Below, one piece after another: positions 11,401 to 22,779 of a stretch of DNA of 64,000 bases (position 1 is the stretch's first letter; each line of letters opens with the position of its first letter). The stretch spans positions 107,691,447-107,755,446 of the forward strand of contig CM061920.1 of assembly GCA_031002005.1 (NCBI GenBank). Direction: 5' to 3'. The notes under the pieces were generated by a model. It did no database searches, was not told where the DNA came from, and saw nothing but the letters and a program-made list of their open reading frames with translations. The position numbers and the translations under genes are program-made. Source of the DNA: Vandiemenella viatica. Lineage: Eukaryota > Arthropoda > Insecta > Orthoptera > Morabidae.

Positions 11401-13299
11401 CACGACCTACCAGCCTCTCTCTTCTTTCTGTAAGCTTCTTCCACAAAACTCAGGAATATGCAGCTCTAAATAAGGAAATACATTAACACGAAACAAGGAA
11501 AAGGAACAATTTTCATATAGAGTGGCACAAGAAAGCTCTATACCAAAAAAGTGTACTCTACCAGCCTAAAATAGGCTATTTGACAATGTTAAAAAAATAT
11601 TATAAATTGAACTCATTCTCGTAGATTAATGCTTCAGGAAGCTAATTTTTTCAATTTTGAAAAGAAAAGTGGATTATTTTTAATAAAAAAAGCTAAACAA
11701 AAATTATACTTTTCTTACCTCTGGTCACGTGACAGAAAACGTTCTAGGATTGGTGGTCGCTTGAGTGACGTCACATGTCTGTAAACGCAGCGGCTAGGAA
11801 TGGAGCGTTTCCTATTGTCCAAGTTTTCAACTATTTTTATTGTTTGTTGCTGGTGATTTCTTGTTATTAATGAAATTTCATTTTGAATACAAAATCGAGA
11901 ACATTATGTAAAAGCCTACAGCGGAAAAATAACGAAAATAGACGCCTTATTTGTGGGGCTGGCTATAGAAAAATAACCTGACTTTTATTCTACTGAGCTC
12001 AAAAATGTAACAGCTTCTATTTGAGACTCATTTATATTTAAATTGAAAGTTAGAGACTGATTGTTTTGCGTTAGCAAACCATACGTCGAAAAATTCTGTA
12101 CGCGAAATTTGTGCAGCCATGCTGAAAATAAAGAAAAGTTGTATGGGTGTCGCAAATATGTGCAAACAAATTAAGGTATTTCTTGTAGCTAATAAGCAGC
12201 TCTTTCAAATAAATATAGTAAGAGATCGGTATAATGTGGTATAATGAACTAAAACTCAACATGAAATTGGCTCATTTGTTTTTTTTTTTTTAAATGAAGA
12301 ATAATCTCGTTCTGTTTTAATGATGCTATTGTATCACGGAAAAATCATGCGTAAACATACCTTGAAGCTTGCCAAAAGCAATAGCAACACACAAATCACT
12401 ACTAACACGCAGAAATACAGCGTAATCATCGACCAAACTCAATGGATTAGCGCGACAGACTGAAGCGCTTGTTGGGTGGATCACAGGAAGCCTATTGTTA
12501 AAACTATTTTTTCTATTGTTAGGCGTGAATTCGTTGAAAATAAACCTTTGTTCCGAGTAGTATGGCTCATCTACTTAGAATATAAATAACTATTTTGCCT
12601 GAGTAGACAATTATCAAAACTGACTTTTGTCCCTCTAGATTTAGAAAATATCACACTGTGTGATATAATTACCAGATCAAACTTCATTTTCTAGCATTCC
12701 TTCCTTATTTGGTTTGGTATTTGCCTGGAGATTAGATCGGATCAGGTGTCATAACATCATTTCTGCACAACTCATAGGAGTTTGTTGCAATAAGAGAGTA
12801 TTTAGTTCCTTTGTACATATTGTAACCATTTAAAACTTAGATCCATATATAACCATACCAATTAATTTTCATTGTAACAAGAATATTTTTTTCTGGTTGC
12901 TAGGCTCCTAAATTTATTCAATGCTAAACCAAAAATCATTTCACCCATAAAATTAACTTTCCTGTCTTTTCAGGTATATATTCTAATATAACATTCACTT
13001 TTTATGGTTCCATATCAAATGAGAAACAGAATAATATAAATGACTCCCTGTTATTTATAACAGACCTTTAACAGAATAAGCTAGAGACTTCAAATATTCA
13101 CTTTTTTTGTGTTTAGCTGACCCAAAATCAGACATTGTATTTATAACTTTGTAAAGTTATATTGTTGTGAATGGGTGGGGGTCACCGAAATAAACATGCA
13201 CTCGACTCACATCACTGAAAGCAGGTATATCATAGAAATAAACATGCACCCGACAACCACATCAGAGTTGAATTGCAAAAAGTGTCAGTAAATTCATTA
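11401..13299. other. Intergenic, mostly unrecognised
   Basis: No coding region found. It includes a promoter-like cluster of sites at 11720-11830, listed separately. Near 13170-13260 the phrase GAAATAAACATGCAC occurs twice about 50 bases apart. The 11550-12600 part could be an unnamed DNA transposon, but I cannot find matching termini. Confidence 0.4.
11720..11830. promoter_or_regulatory. CRE and E-box cluster, promoter-like
   Basis: Within about 50 bases lie GTCACGTGAC (palindromic E-box), an ATTGG (inverted CCAAT) and TGACGTCA (full palindromic cAMP-response element). A GC-richer stretch follows in otherwise AT-rich DNA. No convincing ORF starts next to it on either strand, so it could be a distal element, an orphan promoter or part of an unrecognised transposon. 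Confidence 0.3.
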
Positions 13300-13912
13300 A
13301 CGTTGGAAGCTAGATTTGTTTGTGAAAATTATCACAAGAGCCAGTCAGCAGTGTCAGATTTTGGGGGGAGGGGAAGAGGCAAACCGGGGTACTTGCCCCG
13401 GGTGACAACTACAGGGGGGCGGCAAATTTGTTTGAAGGGCGGTGATTTTTTGACCCAGCTTGTAAAAATTGCTAGATCCGCCACTGCATCAGTAACTGAT
13501 ATGATAAAGGAGCTTGATTGGGAATCACTGGAGGACAGGAGGAGGGTGAAGAGAGTGTACAAGGCATATGTTGGTGATTGTGGTTGGAGGGATAGTGGTC
13601 AAAGAATTAGGAATAGTGCATGGAAGGGGAAAGGGGACCATGACCACAAGCTGGCACTTGGTTTCATCCGTAAGGGAGAGGGTAGTTGTTTGTTTTTTTT
13701 TTTTTTGTGGGCAAAGGTGTGAGGCATTGGAACAAATTACAAAGTGATGAATAATTTACCAAAAATGATGAAGGAATTTAAAATTAAAACTTATAACAGA
13801 AGAGGAATGTAACACTCAAATTATACAATATAATAAAAAATAAAAAAGGGCTAATTAGATGACTAAGTAAATTACCACTGGAGCATGTGCTCCATTATAA
13901 TTAAATTAAATT
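13300..13912 (+). mobile_element. CR1-like LINE, 3' fragment of ORF2 and tail
   Basis: The frame runs ARFVCENYHKSQS, then (after a miniature insertion) SVTDMIKELDWESLEDRR and WKGKGDHDHKLALGF, matching the C-terminal extension of CR1 ORF2 in the copy at 55026-56070. A T tract at 13691-13706 disrupts the end. The terminal tail with ATTACCACTGGAGC and TTAAATTAAATT repeats closes it. It is 5'-truncated. Confidence 0.85.
13349..13486. mobile_element. hAT miniature in CR1 fragment
   Basis: It interrupts the CR1 C-terminal frame between two codon blocks that are contiguous in other copies. Ends CAGTGTCAGATTTTG and AGATCCGCCACTG are an imperfect inverted pair of the style seen in the G-rich miniature family. 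The flanking duplication is poor (about 5 of 8), so the left boundary may be a few bases off. Confidence 0.65.
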
Positions 13913-14155
13913 ATTATTAAGTTAAGCTTAGCAACATTATCACACCTGGTTAGTAGCCATAAAAATAATTTTATAACAGGATGAAAAAACAGCCTGTGTG
14001 ACTAAGAGCGCTGAAGTACTGTTGAGGTCAGAAGATAAAACTGGGCTGACTACGAGCCCAGTACTTTGCATACCAGCTGTCCTGACAGTTTTTCCACAGC
14101 TATCATTGCAAATGATGGAAAGTTTCCCTATCTCCACATCATAACTACACATTTA

Positions 14156-14400
14156 ATTTAATTGCAATGGAGCACAGGCTCAGGTGGCAATTTCCCTACA
14201 CACCCATCTTCCCCCTATCCTGCACCCACCTACATTTGCCCTCTACAAATTTTATCTTTAAACTCTTTCAACGTTTTCGGTAAATTATCAGTCATTTCCC
14301 TTGGTAACTCATTCCAATCCCCGACACCCTTACCTAAAAAAGAGAATCTTTCCACACCCTTGTGCCTGAAATCGAGTGCCAGCTTGTGCTCATGGACATT
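14156..14400 (-). mobile_element. CR1-like LINE 3' end
   Basis: Minus strand: codons resembling SWNELPREMTDNLPKTLKE, then the standard CR1 tail (GGAAATTGCCACCTGAGC, CTCCATTGCAATTAAAT). It is 5'-truncated. Confidence 0.85.
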
Positions 14401-14496
14401 TCACAAAAATACACTTAGAGAAAACAGTTACACATTTTGCAGACAGACAGCAACACTTCACTTTCTCCATCAGTACATGGTATAATCTGAAAGTAG

Positions 14497-14632
14497 TAAG
14501 GAATCATCCCAGCATTCGGTAAAAGTGATTTCAGAAAACTGAATAAAATCAATCATGAAGGTGGTTGAAATCTGCGTCCTCCCAAATGTGAAGCCAGATC
14601 CTTACTGCTCATCCACCATGCCCAGTTTCAAA
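14497..14632 (-). repeat. SINE A fragment, decayed
   Basis: The tRNA-like head (GGGCATGGTGGATGAGCAG, CTTCACATTTGGGAGGACG in reverse complement) and part of the body (CATCCCAGCATTCGG on plus) are recognisable, with an internal deletion. Confidence 0.65.
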
Positions 14633-17600
14633 TAACTTTTCACCCATAAAAGTATTTGTTTAGTTTCCTCTAAATCAATGCTGTTATTTGAATGGACCAA
14701 AGCAGTAAGGAATTATCTGCTGACCAGTATGAATAGTCCTCCACCATCTTTGTCACTATCTCTACAGTAAACTACGAAACACTCATGTAAAATTCCATTA
14801 AGTGATGTTTCTCCGCTAATCCATGACAACTCCGGTTATGTATGAACTGCTATGTAAACTTCAGAACACTTTTAATTTTACTTTAGCAGTTGAATTGCAG
14901 ATTCATTTCATCAGCATAATTACTCTTTCTTTCTTCCCATATTCTGAGATGGGAAGTTCCCATCTCAGAATATAAATAGGAACAATATTAAAAAATGGTT
15001 TATCTGATTATAATGTTCCATCAGTTAGCCTAAATGAACTAAAAGAAAGAAAATCAAATAAGAGAATTGTCAAAGTTGAGCAAATAAATGACAAGTTACT
15101 AAAAATGTTTAGTGATGAACTTGTGAATGAGGATTCAACAAGTATGTTTGAAATTGACAGGATGAGCACTAAATTTAATTGCTTTCAATAAAGATGTCTG
15201 GAAATTTACAAAAGATATTTCCCAACAAAGTCATTTCCAGTTAATAATAAAAGAACAAATATAAAATGGGCATTTCAAACTGTATGTGTATGTAAGAACT
15301 GACACTGCCTATGAAAACTGAATTCAATTCCAGTTACTAACACGAGACATTGTGAGTTTGCATTATTGACACATACCAGTGGTTTTATCAGCTGATCACT
15401 TAATACCAAAAATAGGGTGAAATACAGTAAAAAAAACTTTCCTAGCAGTTTCACATTTCGTAGACAAAGAAGCATTTTCATGTAAGTTTGGATAATGTGG
15501 AAGTTTTGCTATAAGAATTATTCTAATCTGTAGAATGGGGCAGTTAAAATTTAAACATAAAAATGTTGTGCAATAATATTAAAAAAAGGAATTCAGTTAT
15601 TTAAAAGACAGTAATGTAAAGATTAACATTTTAGAGGTAAATAGAAGCATTAAATTGATCATTTAATGGTGGAGAAACTTGGTATTTTAAGCATGTAAAG
15701 ATTTTTACATAATGTGATGTTTTTGAAAATATAATCTTGTTGATAAAAACAGTTCAGATGAACTAAAAGTTGAATAAACAAACTAGAGAATTATTAATTG
15801 AATAATGGTTTGTTGATGGGATGACATTTTGAATAAAGGTTTTGTAGATTTGAACAACATAGAAAAATAATGTAATTTTAAAATAAATTTTTCAAGAAAA
15901 ATATGGCAATCTGACAACATAAAAATGCTATTAAAAATCAGTCCTATGTTTTGTATAATCTGAAGAAGAAAGGTACATTTTTTTAAAATTATATAATCAA
16001 AAATCTGGCTGAACTCCTGTGAAAATTTCATTTTAAAAATGTAATGGTTAGGATCAACGAAAATTGAGTGTATAAACGAATATTTGGAAAGATTTGAGAG
16101 ATCCTGTTTATTTAGAAACTATGACTGGCCAATGGCTGCATCAATTTGGGTACGAATTCGTAGTAACATTTCAAGTTGAGCTGGTATTTGTGAACAGGCC
16201 TACATATAAGAAGTGTCCAGTCAATATACTCTGAAAGTTCATTAAAGTTTCATGACGCAGTGAAACTGAGGAACAGTGTGTGGTGTACGTAGTGAAAGTG
16301 AAGTGGTTTGCATTTTTGTTGATGTAATTAAACTGCAGTCAATTTTTTTTTTTTTTTTTTTAGTACAAATCTGATGACAATCTCAAAAATTATTTGTACA
16401 TGTCGTTTTCATTTAAATGGAACCTTCAGCGACTTTTAATTTCAGTTAATTATTTCTCAGTTCTACTGAGTGGTGACAAAAGTCTAGTTTTATGTACTGT
16501 CATAGTGTTTCTAGCAGTATCAAAGACAACTTAACTAAACATTATTTTTTTTTAGCAATCTCGTGATGCTAAGTACCTAAGCTGTAATCAGCAGTTGTAA
16601 ATGTTTATTTTAAAGGTGTGTACAGTTAAATAACCTCCAATACTATTCTCACATGGCATAAACGTGAACATGTCTCAGCTCTCTCCTGACAACTTCTGCC
16701 TTCTACGTTTATACCCTGCATTCCTTTGATCTAGCCAATATCATCTGATAATGAACTGAATGGGTAATGGCCTAGTTGCATGGGAATTTTTATAGCACTA
16801 GCAAAAAATAAAATATTCAAGGATGTCCTATCACCACCTTTTAAGACAAATGTCAGCTCGTGGAATTCATAGATACATTTGATAACACAAATTTAAATTG
16901 GCTTACAGTTTAAAGTAGTTAGCAGTGTAATGCAATGCAGTCTGCTACTTTTTTTTTTTTTACTGCACTTTGTTAAATGTGGACTAAACTTGGAATAAAA
17001 AGAACATGTTCCATAAAAATTTATTATACTGTCTTTCATGCAACTATGTTGGCTGAACTGTGGAAATTGCATAGCATCAATGTGACTAAGTCATGATAGT
17101 CTACATATCAGGATTATCCCCCCCCCCCAATCCCCCACAGTGAAATTGGAAATAGGAATAGGAAACTGAAAATTTATATCAGGTGCATAAAGAAATCATT
17201 TCACTAACATGCAGTAAATTTCATGATTATAGCCATGCAGACTTAGAAATATTACAAAGATTTTGTTTCAATTCCAAGTGCAAGTATTGTAAAAATAATT
17301 TAATATATATTTAATATCAAAAGTTTTATAAAATATGTTTTTGTAAGTAAAAATGTATACAAATGATGCAGTTATGAAGCAATTCTCATACATGGTATGA
17401 TATAATTAAAAATTAAATAAACAAGCTACAAAATATTGCAACCTCTCAAGTGCAAAAATACTTTTACTAGGCACGATAGTGGATGAGAGACCTAAAAAAA
17501 GCCTTACAAGTAATGAGCTCCCCAATGGAAATCTGGGATTACTGGAGAACACGATTCCGCAAGGAATTGGTGTCACAATACTGCAATTGTCAAATGCAAG

Positions 17601-18275
17601 GCACTGCTAGAAATACTTTCCAAAGGGTGTATTACAACCTAACTGAAAATAATGGCCTGGGCTGTATTACAATAGAATTACTGCTTGAAAATAAAAGGTC
17701 CTGTGAAAGACTACAGCAGTATTATGACATCATTAGTGAATATTGTTGTAGCGGAATTGTTATTTCCAGTAGTTCCGGAAATCTTATCTATGTTTGTTTT
17801 TGTAATGGAATTACTTTTCCATAAGATGTCTATAACAGCTACAAAAAATAAAATCAATAATAAATTAGCCATTTTTAAAATTACATGTCAGTAACAGAGC
17901 ATAAAAAATTACAATTGTTTCCAAACATTATACATTAAATTAATGATACGAATAAGGCTTTATATAATCCAGTGTATACAGAAAATATTCTGTAACTGAA
18001 TATTCTAAATCAGAATCTGTATCTTTTGTGATAATTTGTGATGTTCTGCAACTAAAGTGTAATGTTATTAAATTTAAAATTTAAATATATAGTCACATCA
18101 CCGGGAAATCCATTGTCATGAAAATAAAAATTTAGATTACAGATTTTTACACATATTTTCAATAAGACAAAATGAATATCTGGCAAACAGAGAAAAAATA
18201 AATAGCATATTACCATAGAATAAAAAAATGTATCTGTCGAAAATGTTAAAATTATTGAACTAATAGTTCTATCTG
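14633..18275. other. Repeat-poor flank downstream of the transporter
   Basis: There is no recognised mobile element over about 3.6 kb, unlike the rest of the window. For the minus-strand transporter this is the 3' side. Candidate AATAAA signals on that strand lie near 17017 and 16599, and a T18 tract at 16341-16360 (poly-A on that strand) lies about 1.9 kb past the stop. A 113-codon plus-strand frame at 17483-17824 has no recognisable domain and I do not call it a gene. Confidence 0.45.
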
Positions 18276-19718
18276 TCAGTTACCACTAGAAAGTTGTAGT
18301 TGCACTTCTTCTAGAGTCTTTCCCCTTGTTTCAGGCACAACAAAGAAAATAAAAACACTACCAACTGCAGTTAGCAGCGAAAACAGCCAAAAAGTATGTG
18401 CAAGACCAACAGAGTCAATGAGATCGGCAAAAAATTTGGCAATCATAAAACCTAGGAATGTAGCTATGAAACATGTAACAGAAATTGCCAAACCTTTAAC
18501 ATGCCTTGGGAATAAAACACCCATAAGCATCCATGGCACAGGTCCAAAGCCAAATGAGAAAACAGTTACATACAAACAAATACTCACTAGAGGTAACCAT
18601 TCAAGTGGTGTCACATACTGCAAGCCATTTTTATCCTGAAGGTAGAAAAATATTCCCAATGCATACATGCAGATACACATTACAAAACTAGAGATTAGTA
18701 ATAAAACACGGCACCCTAGACGATCAACAAGAAGAGATGTAGCGAGGGCGGCAAACACTTGCATAGCTCCAACGATTATTGTACAGATACTTGGTTCAAT
18801 ACTGATCCCAGAAAAATGAAATATATCTGTTGTGTAAAATATAACAGCATTAATACCACTTAACTGTTGAAACGACATGACTCCAACAGAAATAAAGAAT
18901 GCTATTTTAATAGTATCTGAAGGGGGCAAATCTGTCCTTGAATCACTTTCAGCATTTCTTCCTATTTGTAACAGCTCTTGTTCAATATCACAGTTGGGTC
19001 CTTGCAACCAAAGTAATGACTTTTTAGCTTTATCTTCTCTTCCCACATGCATGTAATACACTGGAGTTTCAGGCATGAAGGAAAACACCATACCAAAAAT
19101 AACGGGTACTAAGCTACATATTATGGTCATCCAAAATAAATTAGCTTCCCTGCCTAAAACATATACAAATAAAACACCAACATTTATCATTAACTGAAAA
19201 TAGGTTCCAAGTGTTTCTCGTAAACCTTTTTCAGCAATTTCACATAGATAAATAGGGGCTGCAATGGTGTACGCGCCACAAGCCATTCCCGTTATAAAAC
19301 GACCAACACAGAATATTTCCCAAGATTTTGCCCATGATGTTATTATCCATCCTCCTGAAAGAGGAAAAACCAATACGATTATTGTTAACTTACGCCCAAA
19401 TTTATCGGTCATGTATCCTGTCGGCAAAACAGAAAAACCAGTGCCGAGAACGACGATAGAGCTAATCCACGACACTTCCGAAAGCGTGAATTTGTAATTA
19501 AGTTGCAACTCTCTGCTTGCAGGTGCTGACCATGCTGCGACGTTACCAACGGAAAATGCGCCTATTGAAACCACAAATGCCGCCAAAAATTGGGGAAATT
19601 TTCGAGATGTGTAACCACTGGATAGCAAATTCGTCGTGCTTGATGTTAGACTTGAACTCCTCTCCAGCGACGAATTAACAGACGACTCAAAAACATCAAC
19701 TTGATTTTCTACTTCCAT
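18276..19718 (-). CDS. Tret1-like: Facilitated trehalose/sugar transporter, MFS (Tret1-like)
   Basis: A single uninterrupted exon encodes 480 residues, full length for insect sugar-porter MFS proteins. Visible family landmarks, in order: a Ser-rich cytoplasmic N-terminus (1-40), TM1 at about 41-63, the loop 2-3 signature DKFGRK (105-110), GRFITGM (139-145), PETPVYY after TM6 (216-222, family PES/PETP), QQLSGIN (284-290) in TM7, VDRLGCR (331-337), GFGPVPW (400-406), and PETRGKTLEEV near the C-terminus (452-462). These define a 12-TM plasma-membrane hexose/trehalose facilitator, moving sugar between haemolymph and cells. One oddity is VDRLGCR where the family usually has D-R-x-G-R-R/K. The start is the first in-frame ATG, with an in-frame TAA eight codons upstream. 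The substrate (trehalose or a monosaccharide) cannot be told from sequence. Lack of introns suggests a retrocopy or an intronless paralogue, but the frame is intact. Confidence 0.93.
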   Translation of the reverse strand: MEVENQVDVFESSVNSSLERSSSLTSSTTNLLSSGYTSRKFPQFLAAFVVSIGAFSVGNVAAWSAPASRELQLNYKFTLSEVSWISSIVVLGTGFSVLPTGYMTDKFGRKLTIIVLVFPLSGGWIITSWAKSWEIFCVGRFITGMACGAYTIAAPIYLCEIAEKGLRETLGTYFQLMINVGVLFVYVLGREANLFWMTIICSLVPVIFGMVFSFMPETPVYYMHVGREDKAKKSLLWLQGPNCDIEQELLQIGRNAESDSRTDLPPSDTIKIAFFISVGVMSFQQLSGINAVIFYTTDIFHFSGISIEPSICTIIVGAMQVFAALATSLLVDRLGCRVLLLISSFVMCICMYALGIFFYLQDKNGLQYVTPLEWLPLVSICLYVTVFSFGFGPVPWMLMGVLFPRHVKGLAISVTCFIATFLGFMIAKFFADLIDSVGLAHTFWLFSLLTAVGSVFIFFVVPETRGKTLEEVQLQLSSGN

Positions 19719-19990
19719 TTCATTTGGATTTATAAATTCTTAGTTAAACACACACATCAAGAAATTTTAGGTTCACAATGATAAACTTGGACAAAGTAAT
19801 GAATCGCTGTATACACTGCACAAAGAACAACAGACAATCTGATCGTATGTCACGTGCATTTTCAACGAATGCATGTTCCCTACATTTGACAGTTATCTGA
19901 CAGTTAACACCTGTTGACTGGTACGCGTCTAAAGCAAAGGTCTTACTCGAAGATATTCCTAACCGTCAACGACCGAATTACAGCCTAGCC
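19719..19990 (-). promoter_or_regulatory. 5' leader and presumed promoter of the transporter
   Basis: An upstream ATG at 19721-19723 lies five bases before the transporter start and opens a four-codon ORF (MKWK, stop) overlapping the main frame. This could lower initiation at the main ATG. A palindromic E-box CACGTG sits at 19851-19856. A TATAAAT at about 19729-19735 is too close to the ATG to be a TATA box for this gene. The transcription start cannot be fixed from sequence. Confidence 0.35.
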
Positions 19991-20959
19991 ATGATTTAGT
20001 AGTTTAGACATTCACACCAGATAGGAAATGAAATTTTAAGCAGTAACCAATAAACACGAAAATCTGGTATATATATATATATATTTTAAATTTAGACGTT
20101 ACCATCTAATATAAAGAGAAAATTAAAACGAAAGAAAAAATATAATTTGAAATTAGATGTTTATTGGTGCAAGAATTTAAACTTGAATCATATGTAATTA
20201 TACTTTAAAGCTTTAATTTCTTAAACAAACAATGTTTTCAAATTTTTACTAAAATCCAGGCAATAAGTCAGAGAAGTACCATGTTTACAATAAGCACAAG
20301 TTGCGTAAACAAATATTTCTCAATAATGTAATAAGAAAATAATAAATCTGAACTATATAATAAAATTGTACAAAAGAAATATCTGTACACGAAAATTATT
20401 TACTTCTTTTTTTTTTTTTTTTTAAAAATGCAAATTACACTAGTGACGATAGAGTTGCAAAAATTACAGAATTTGGAATTGTTTGTCCGTCTGACCGCGC
20501 AACACCTAAAAACTACCAGACAGATTTTTACGATATTGGATATAATGATAGTTTACGTCATTCGTTATAACGTATGATACTTTATCCAAATTAGTTATGT
20601 TATATTAATAACATAGTTCCCGTTGATACGGACCCAAAACCGTTATTGTCCACGCATCACGCAACTAATAGTAGGTTTTGATGAAACTGCGCACAGTGAT
20701 AGCTTATGTTTTGAGTTGTCATTTATGACACTTTTATGAAGGTTTATACCATACTTCCCAATGATACAGACGACAAAACAGTAAATTTTAAGTTCTTTGA
20801 TTACACACGACACCATTCCTGTTGATTCTTATGTAAAATGGTTTTCTGAATCCGATTTCCCCCATTGCTCAATTTTCGATAATTTGGAGGGATAAAAAGG
20901 ATTATTTTAGCTTTTACGTTTATTCTGATGGGCTAGAGAGGCTGCTTATAAATTTTTCG
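19991..20959. other. Intergenic, nothing recognised
   Basis: AT-rich. Contains a short TA microsatellite near 20068-20085 and a T tract near 20408-20423. No gene seen. Confidence 0.5.
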
Positions 20960-21321
20960 TTGACAGCAATGTTGACAATTAGAACAATGTTTGCGCTCCA
21001 ACTGATTGTTGCACAGCTTGTTACAGTAGCTTGACCAAATGGCTTAAAGGTAACCGTAAGTCAATGTTATATGCTGTGCCCGTGGTTTGGCGTGAATCTC
21101 GATGTGATCTCACAGACTGTTACTTTTGTATAAGTTCCACCGTCGTGTTCTCTAGCAAAATTAAGCATACAATTCGATATCCCAACATCACTTCAGCTCT
21201 AAGACTAGTTCCTGACAACGAATCTTTGCCAATCCCACTGCACCCAAGAACCTATAATCTAGATCAAGAAACGGATTTGAAAGACTTTGAGCCACAGCCT
21301 GGACCATCAAACAAAAAGTGA
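20960..21321 (+). pseudogene. Fragment of a recurrent insect ORF family, function unknown
   Basis: A frame with one early stop reads CAPTDCCTACYSSLTKWLKG, then KSMLYAVPVVWRESRCD and CYFCISST, a KHTIRYPNITSALRLVP block, an acidic stretch and PQPGPSNKK at the end. I recognise this as a protein type scattered in many arthropod genomes (consensus VWREP...DCYFC...K.KH...YP.L.SA.RPVPH). It usually behaves like a repetitive, transposon-associated ORF. It has no assigned biochemical role that I know of. The CYFC pair may bind metal. The stop upstream suggests a relic. Confidence 0.5.
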
Positions 21322-21784
21322 GGGAAAAGTTGGAGTGCTCTATGATTACTAAGGCCCGGATTCTTAGGTTCGAACGTATTTTGTTCCCACCCCAATATTC
21401 TAGAAATGTTAATATTATTTTTCGTCTTTTGTTCTATTAATATTCATAAATTTAATAGGACCTAAAACAACCTAATTTCTGCGTTATGACCTAAAATGAT
21501 CTAATTAGGTTTTCAGAACGTAAAAGGACCTAATTTGATGCACTGATCCAGCCCAACTGTAATTTTATTTCTTAAATAAAACAAATGACCGACCAGATTG
21601 GCTAAACTTGCGTGTTTTCACGCCGAGACCTAGCGGGGAAAAAAAACGCGAACTAGAAATCCTGCCGATATTGTCTCACTGATGTGTTCTTCCCGCGCGT
21701 GCACACACCAGCTGGTTTTCCCGTTAGAAAGGTTAAGTCATCTTATGCTTGTCACATTGACTGGTGTCGAAATTATGAACTGAA

Positions 21785-22076
21785 TTTCAGTAAGTCATTA
21801 TGTGCCGCGCTAATAGCTGTGCGTCGCCGTCATCGTGGAAGGAGAAAGTACTGGATCCATCCCATTCTGAGCGACAGGTCAATGAAGGGAAAATGTATGT
21901 GCTCCTACATACAAAATTAAAAGAAAACCCCATAAAGTATTTCGAGTACTACAAGATGTCTGTTCCCTCATTTGAACTGCTCCTGTCTAAAGTGATAAAT
22001 GCTATATCAAAAAGAAACACAAGGTTCAGGGAATGTGTTAGTACAGAAGAAAATCTCGCAGTAACATTAAGGTAAG
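21785..22076 (+). pseudogene. HARBI1-like transposase-nuclease, N-terminal fragment
   Basis: The frame RRRHRGRRKYWIHPIL is followed, after a one-base frame change near 21875, by LHTKLKENPIKYFEYYKM, SVPSFELLLSKVINAI and STEENLAVTLR. It corresponds to the start of Harbinger/HARBI1 DDE nucleases (RRYWVHP..., F..YFRMS...F..LL..I, ...E.LAVTLRYLATG). The match stops exactly at LR before GTAAGC, a plausible splice donor. The catalytic DDE core is absent, so it is inactive. Confidence 0.78.
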
Positions 22077-22329
22077 CAAGTTTTATTCTTCACGCATTCA
22101 GTTAATAATTAATTAAAAAACAGTTAAATTGAAAGATGTTAAATATGTTTACAGTTGTAATAATGAAATAATAGAGTCTTGTTGATTACTTCTGTTCTAC
22201 TCAAGGATCATTTCCGTGGTAAAGTGGTTATGTTAACCTCCCTGACTAACTTATTTCAAAGTGAACCTTTGCATAGTTCTGCATAATATCATGCACACAT
22301 AAAAATATTAATAAACTTATCTAAATTTG

Positions 22330-22513
22330 CTTTTGTTTCTTCATCAGACTCTTCCCACTTGCTTGCCAAAACAGCAGAAGTTACTGCTATCCACGAATTC
22401 CTCTTGATTTCTCTGTTTTTATAATCTCCAAGTGTTTTAGGTCGTACAAACAGGGGTGTTTTTGCATGTCTAGTATTATAAGTTCAATATCTAAGCACTT
22501 CATAATATCAGTA
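22330..22513 (-). pseudogene. MADF-domain protein of Harbinger element, fragment
   Basis: The minus-strand frame CLDIELIILDMQKHPCLYD continues, after a frameshift near 22443, with GDYKNREIKRNSWIAV and LASKWEESDEETKANL. This fits a MADF (Myb/SANT-like) DNA-binding domain: ELI..V...P.LYD...DYKN+..K...W..I. Harbinger elements usually pair such a protein with the nuclease and need both for transposition. The frameshift and missing remainder make it non-functional. Confidence 0.7.
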
Positions 22514-22779
22514 AACAATGAAAACTGAAGAAACAAAAGCTGTCACGCGGCGTGTTTTCCCGCCAATTTGGCCACTCACTACAGCGCTGCTACAGCGTGA
22601 AATCCCGCTGACGAATGGGCTGGGGTGCATTCTGCTGTGGGCGACCTTGAACACGGGTGTTTTCCCACTTCCCGCTGCATGAAAATCGTGCCTGTGTGGC
22701 CGGTCCCATATACAATGTACTTCATATTTCCGACGGGATTTCACGAACAAATTCTGCGTGAAAACACGCAAGTGTGGCC

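Larger units (their letters stand above)
21600..22779. mobile_element. PIF/Harbinger-type transposon, degenerate
   Basis: Inverted termini of 24 bases with two mismatches share ACTTGCGTGTTTTCACGC at 21600 and, inverted, up to 22779. Between them lie a HARBI1-like nuclease fragment on plus and a MADF-domain fragment on minus, the two-gene layout typical of Harbinger elements. At about 1.2 kb it is shorter than autonomous copies. I cannot confirm the expected 3-bp target duplication. Confidence 0.78.

Noticed and set aside
13170..13260. Tandem microsatellite or LTR from the repeated GAAATAAACATGCAC
   Set aside because: Only two short copies with different flanks, too little for a named element.
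17483..17824. 113-codon plus-strand ORF near the transporter
   Set aside because: No domain, Cys/Tyr-rich and AT-biased composition, no homologue that I recognise. It is antisense to the probable 3' flank of the transporter.
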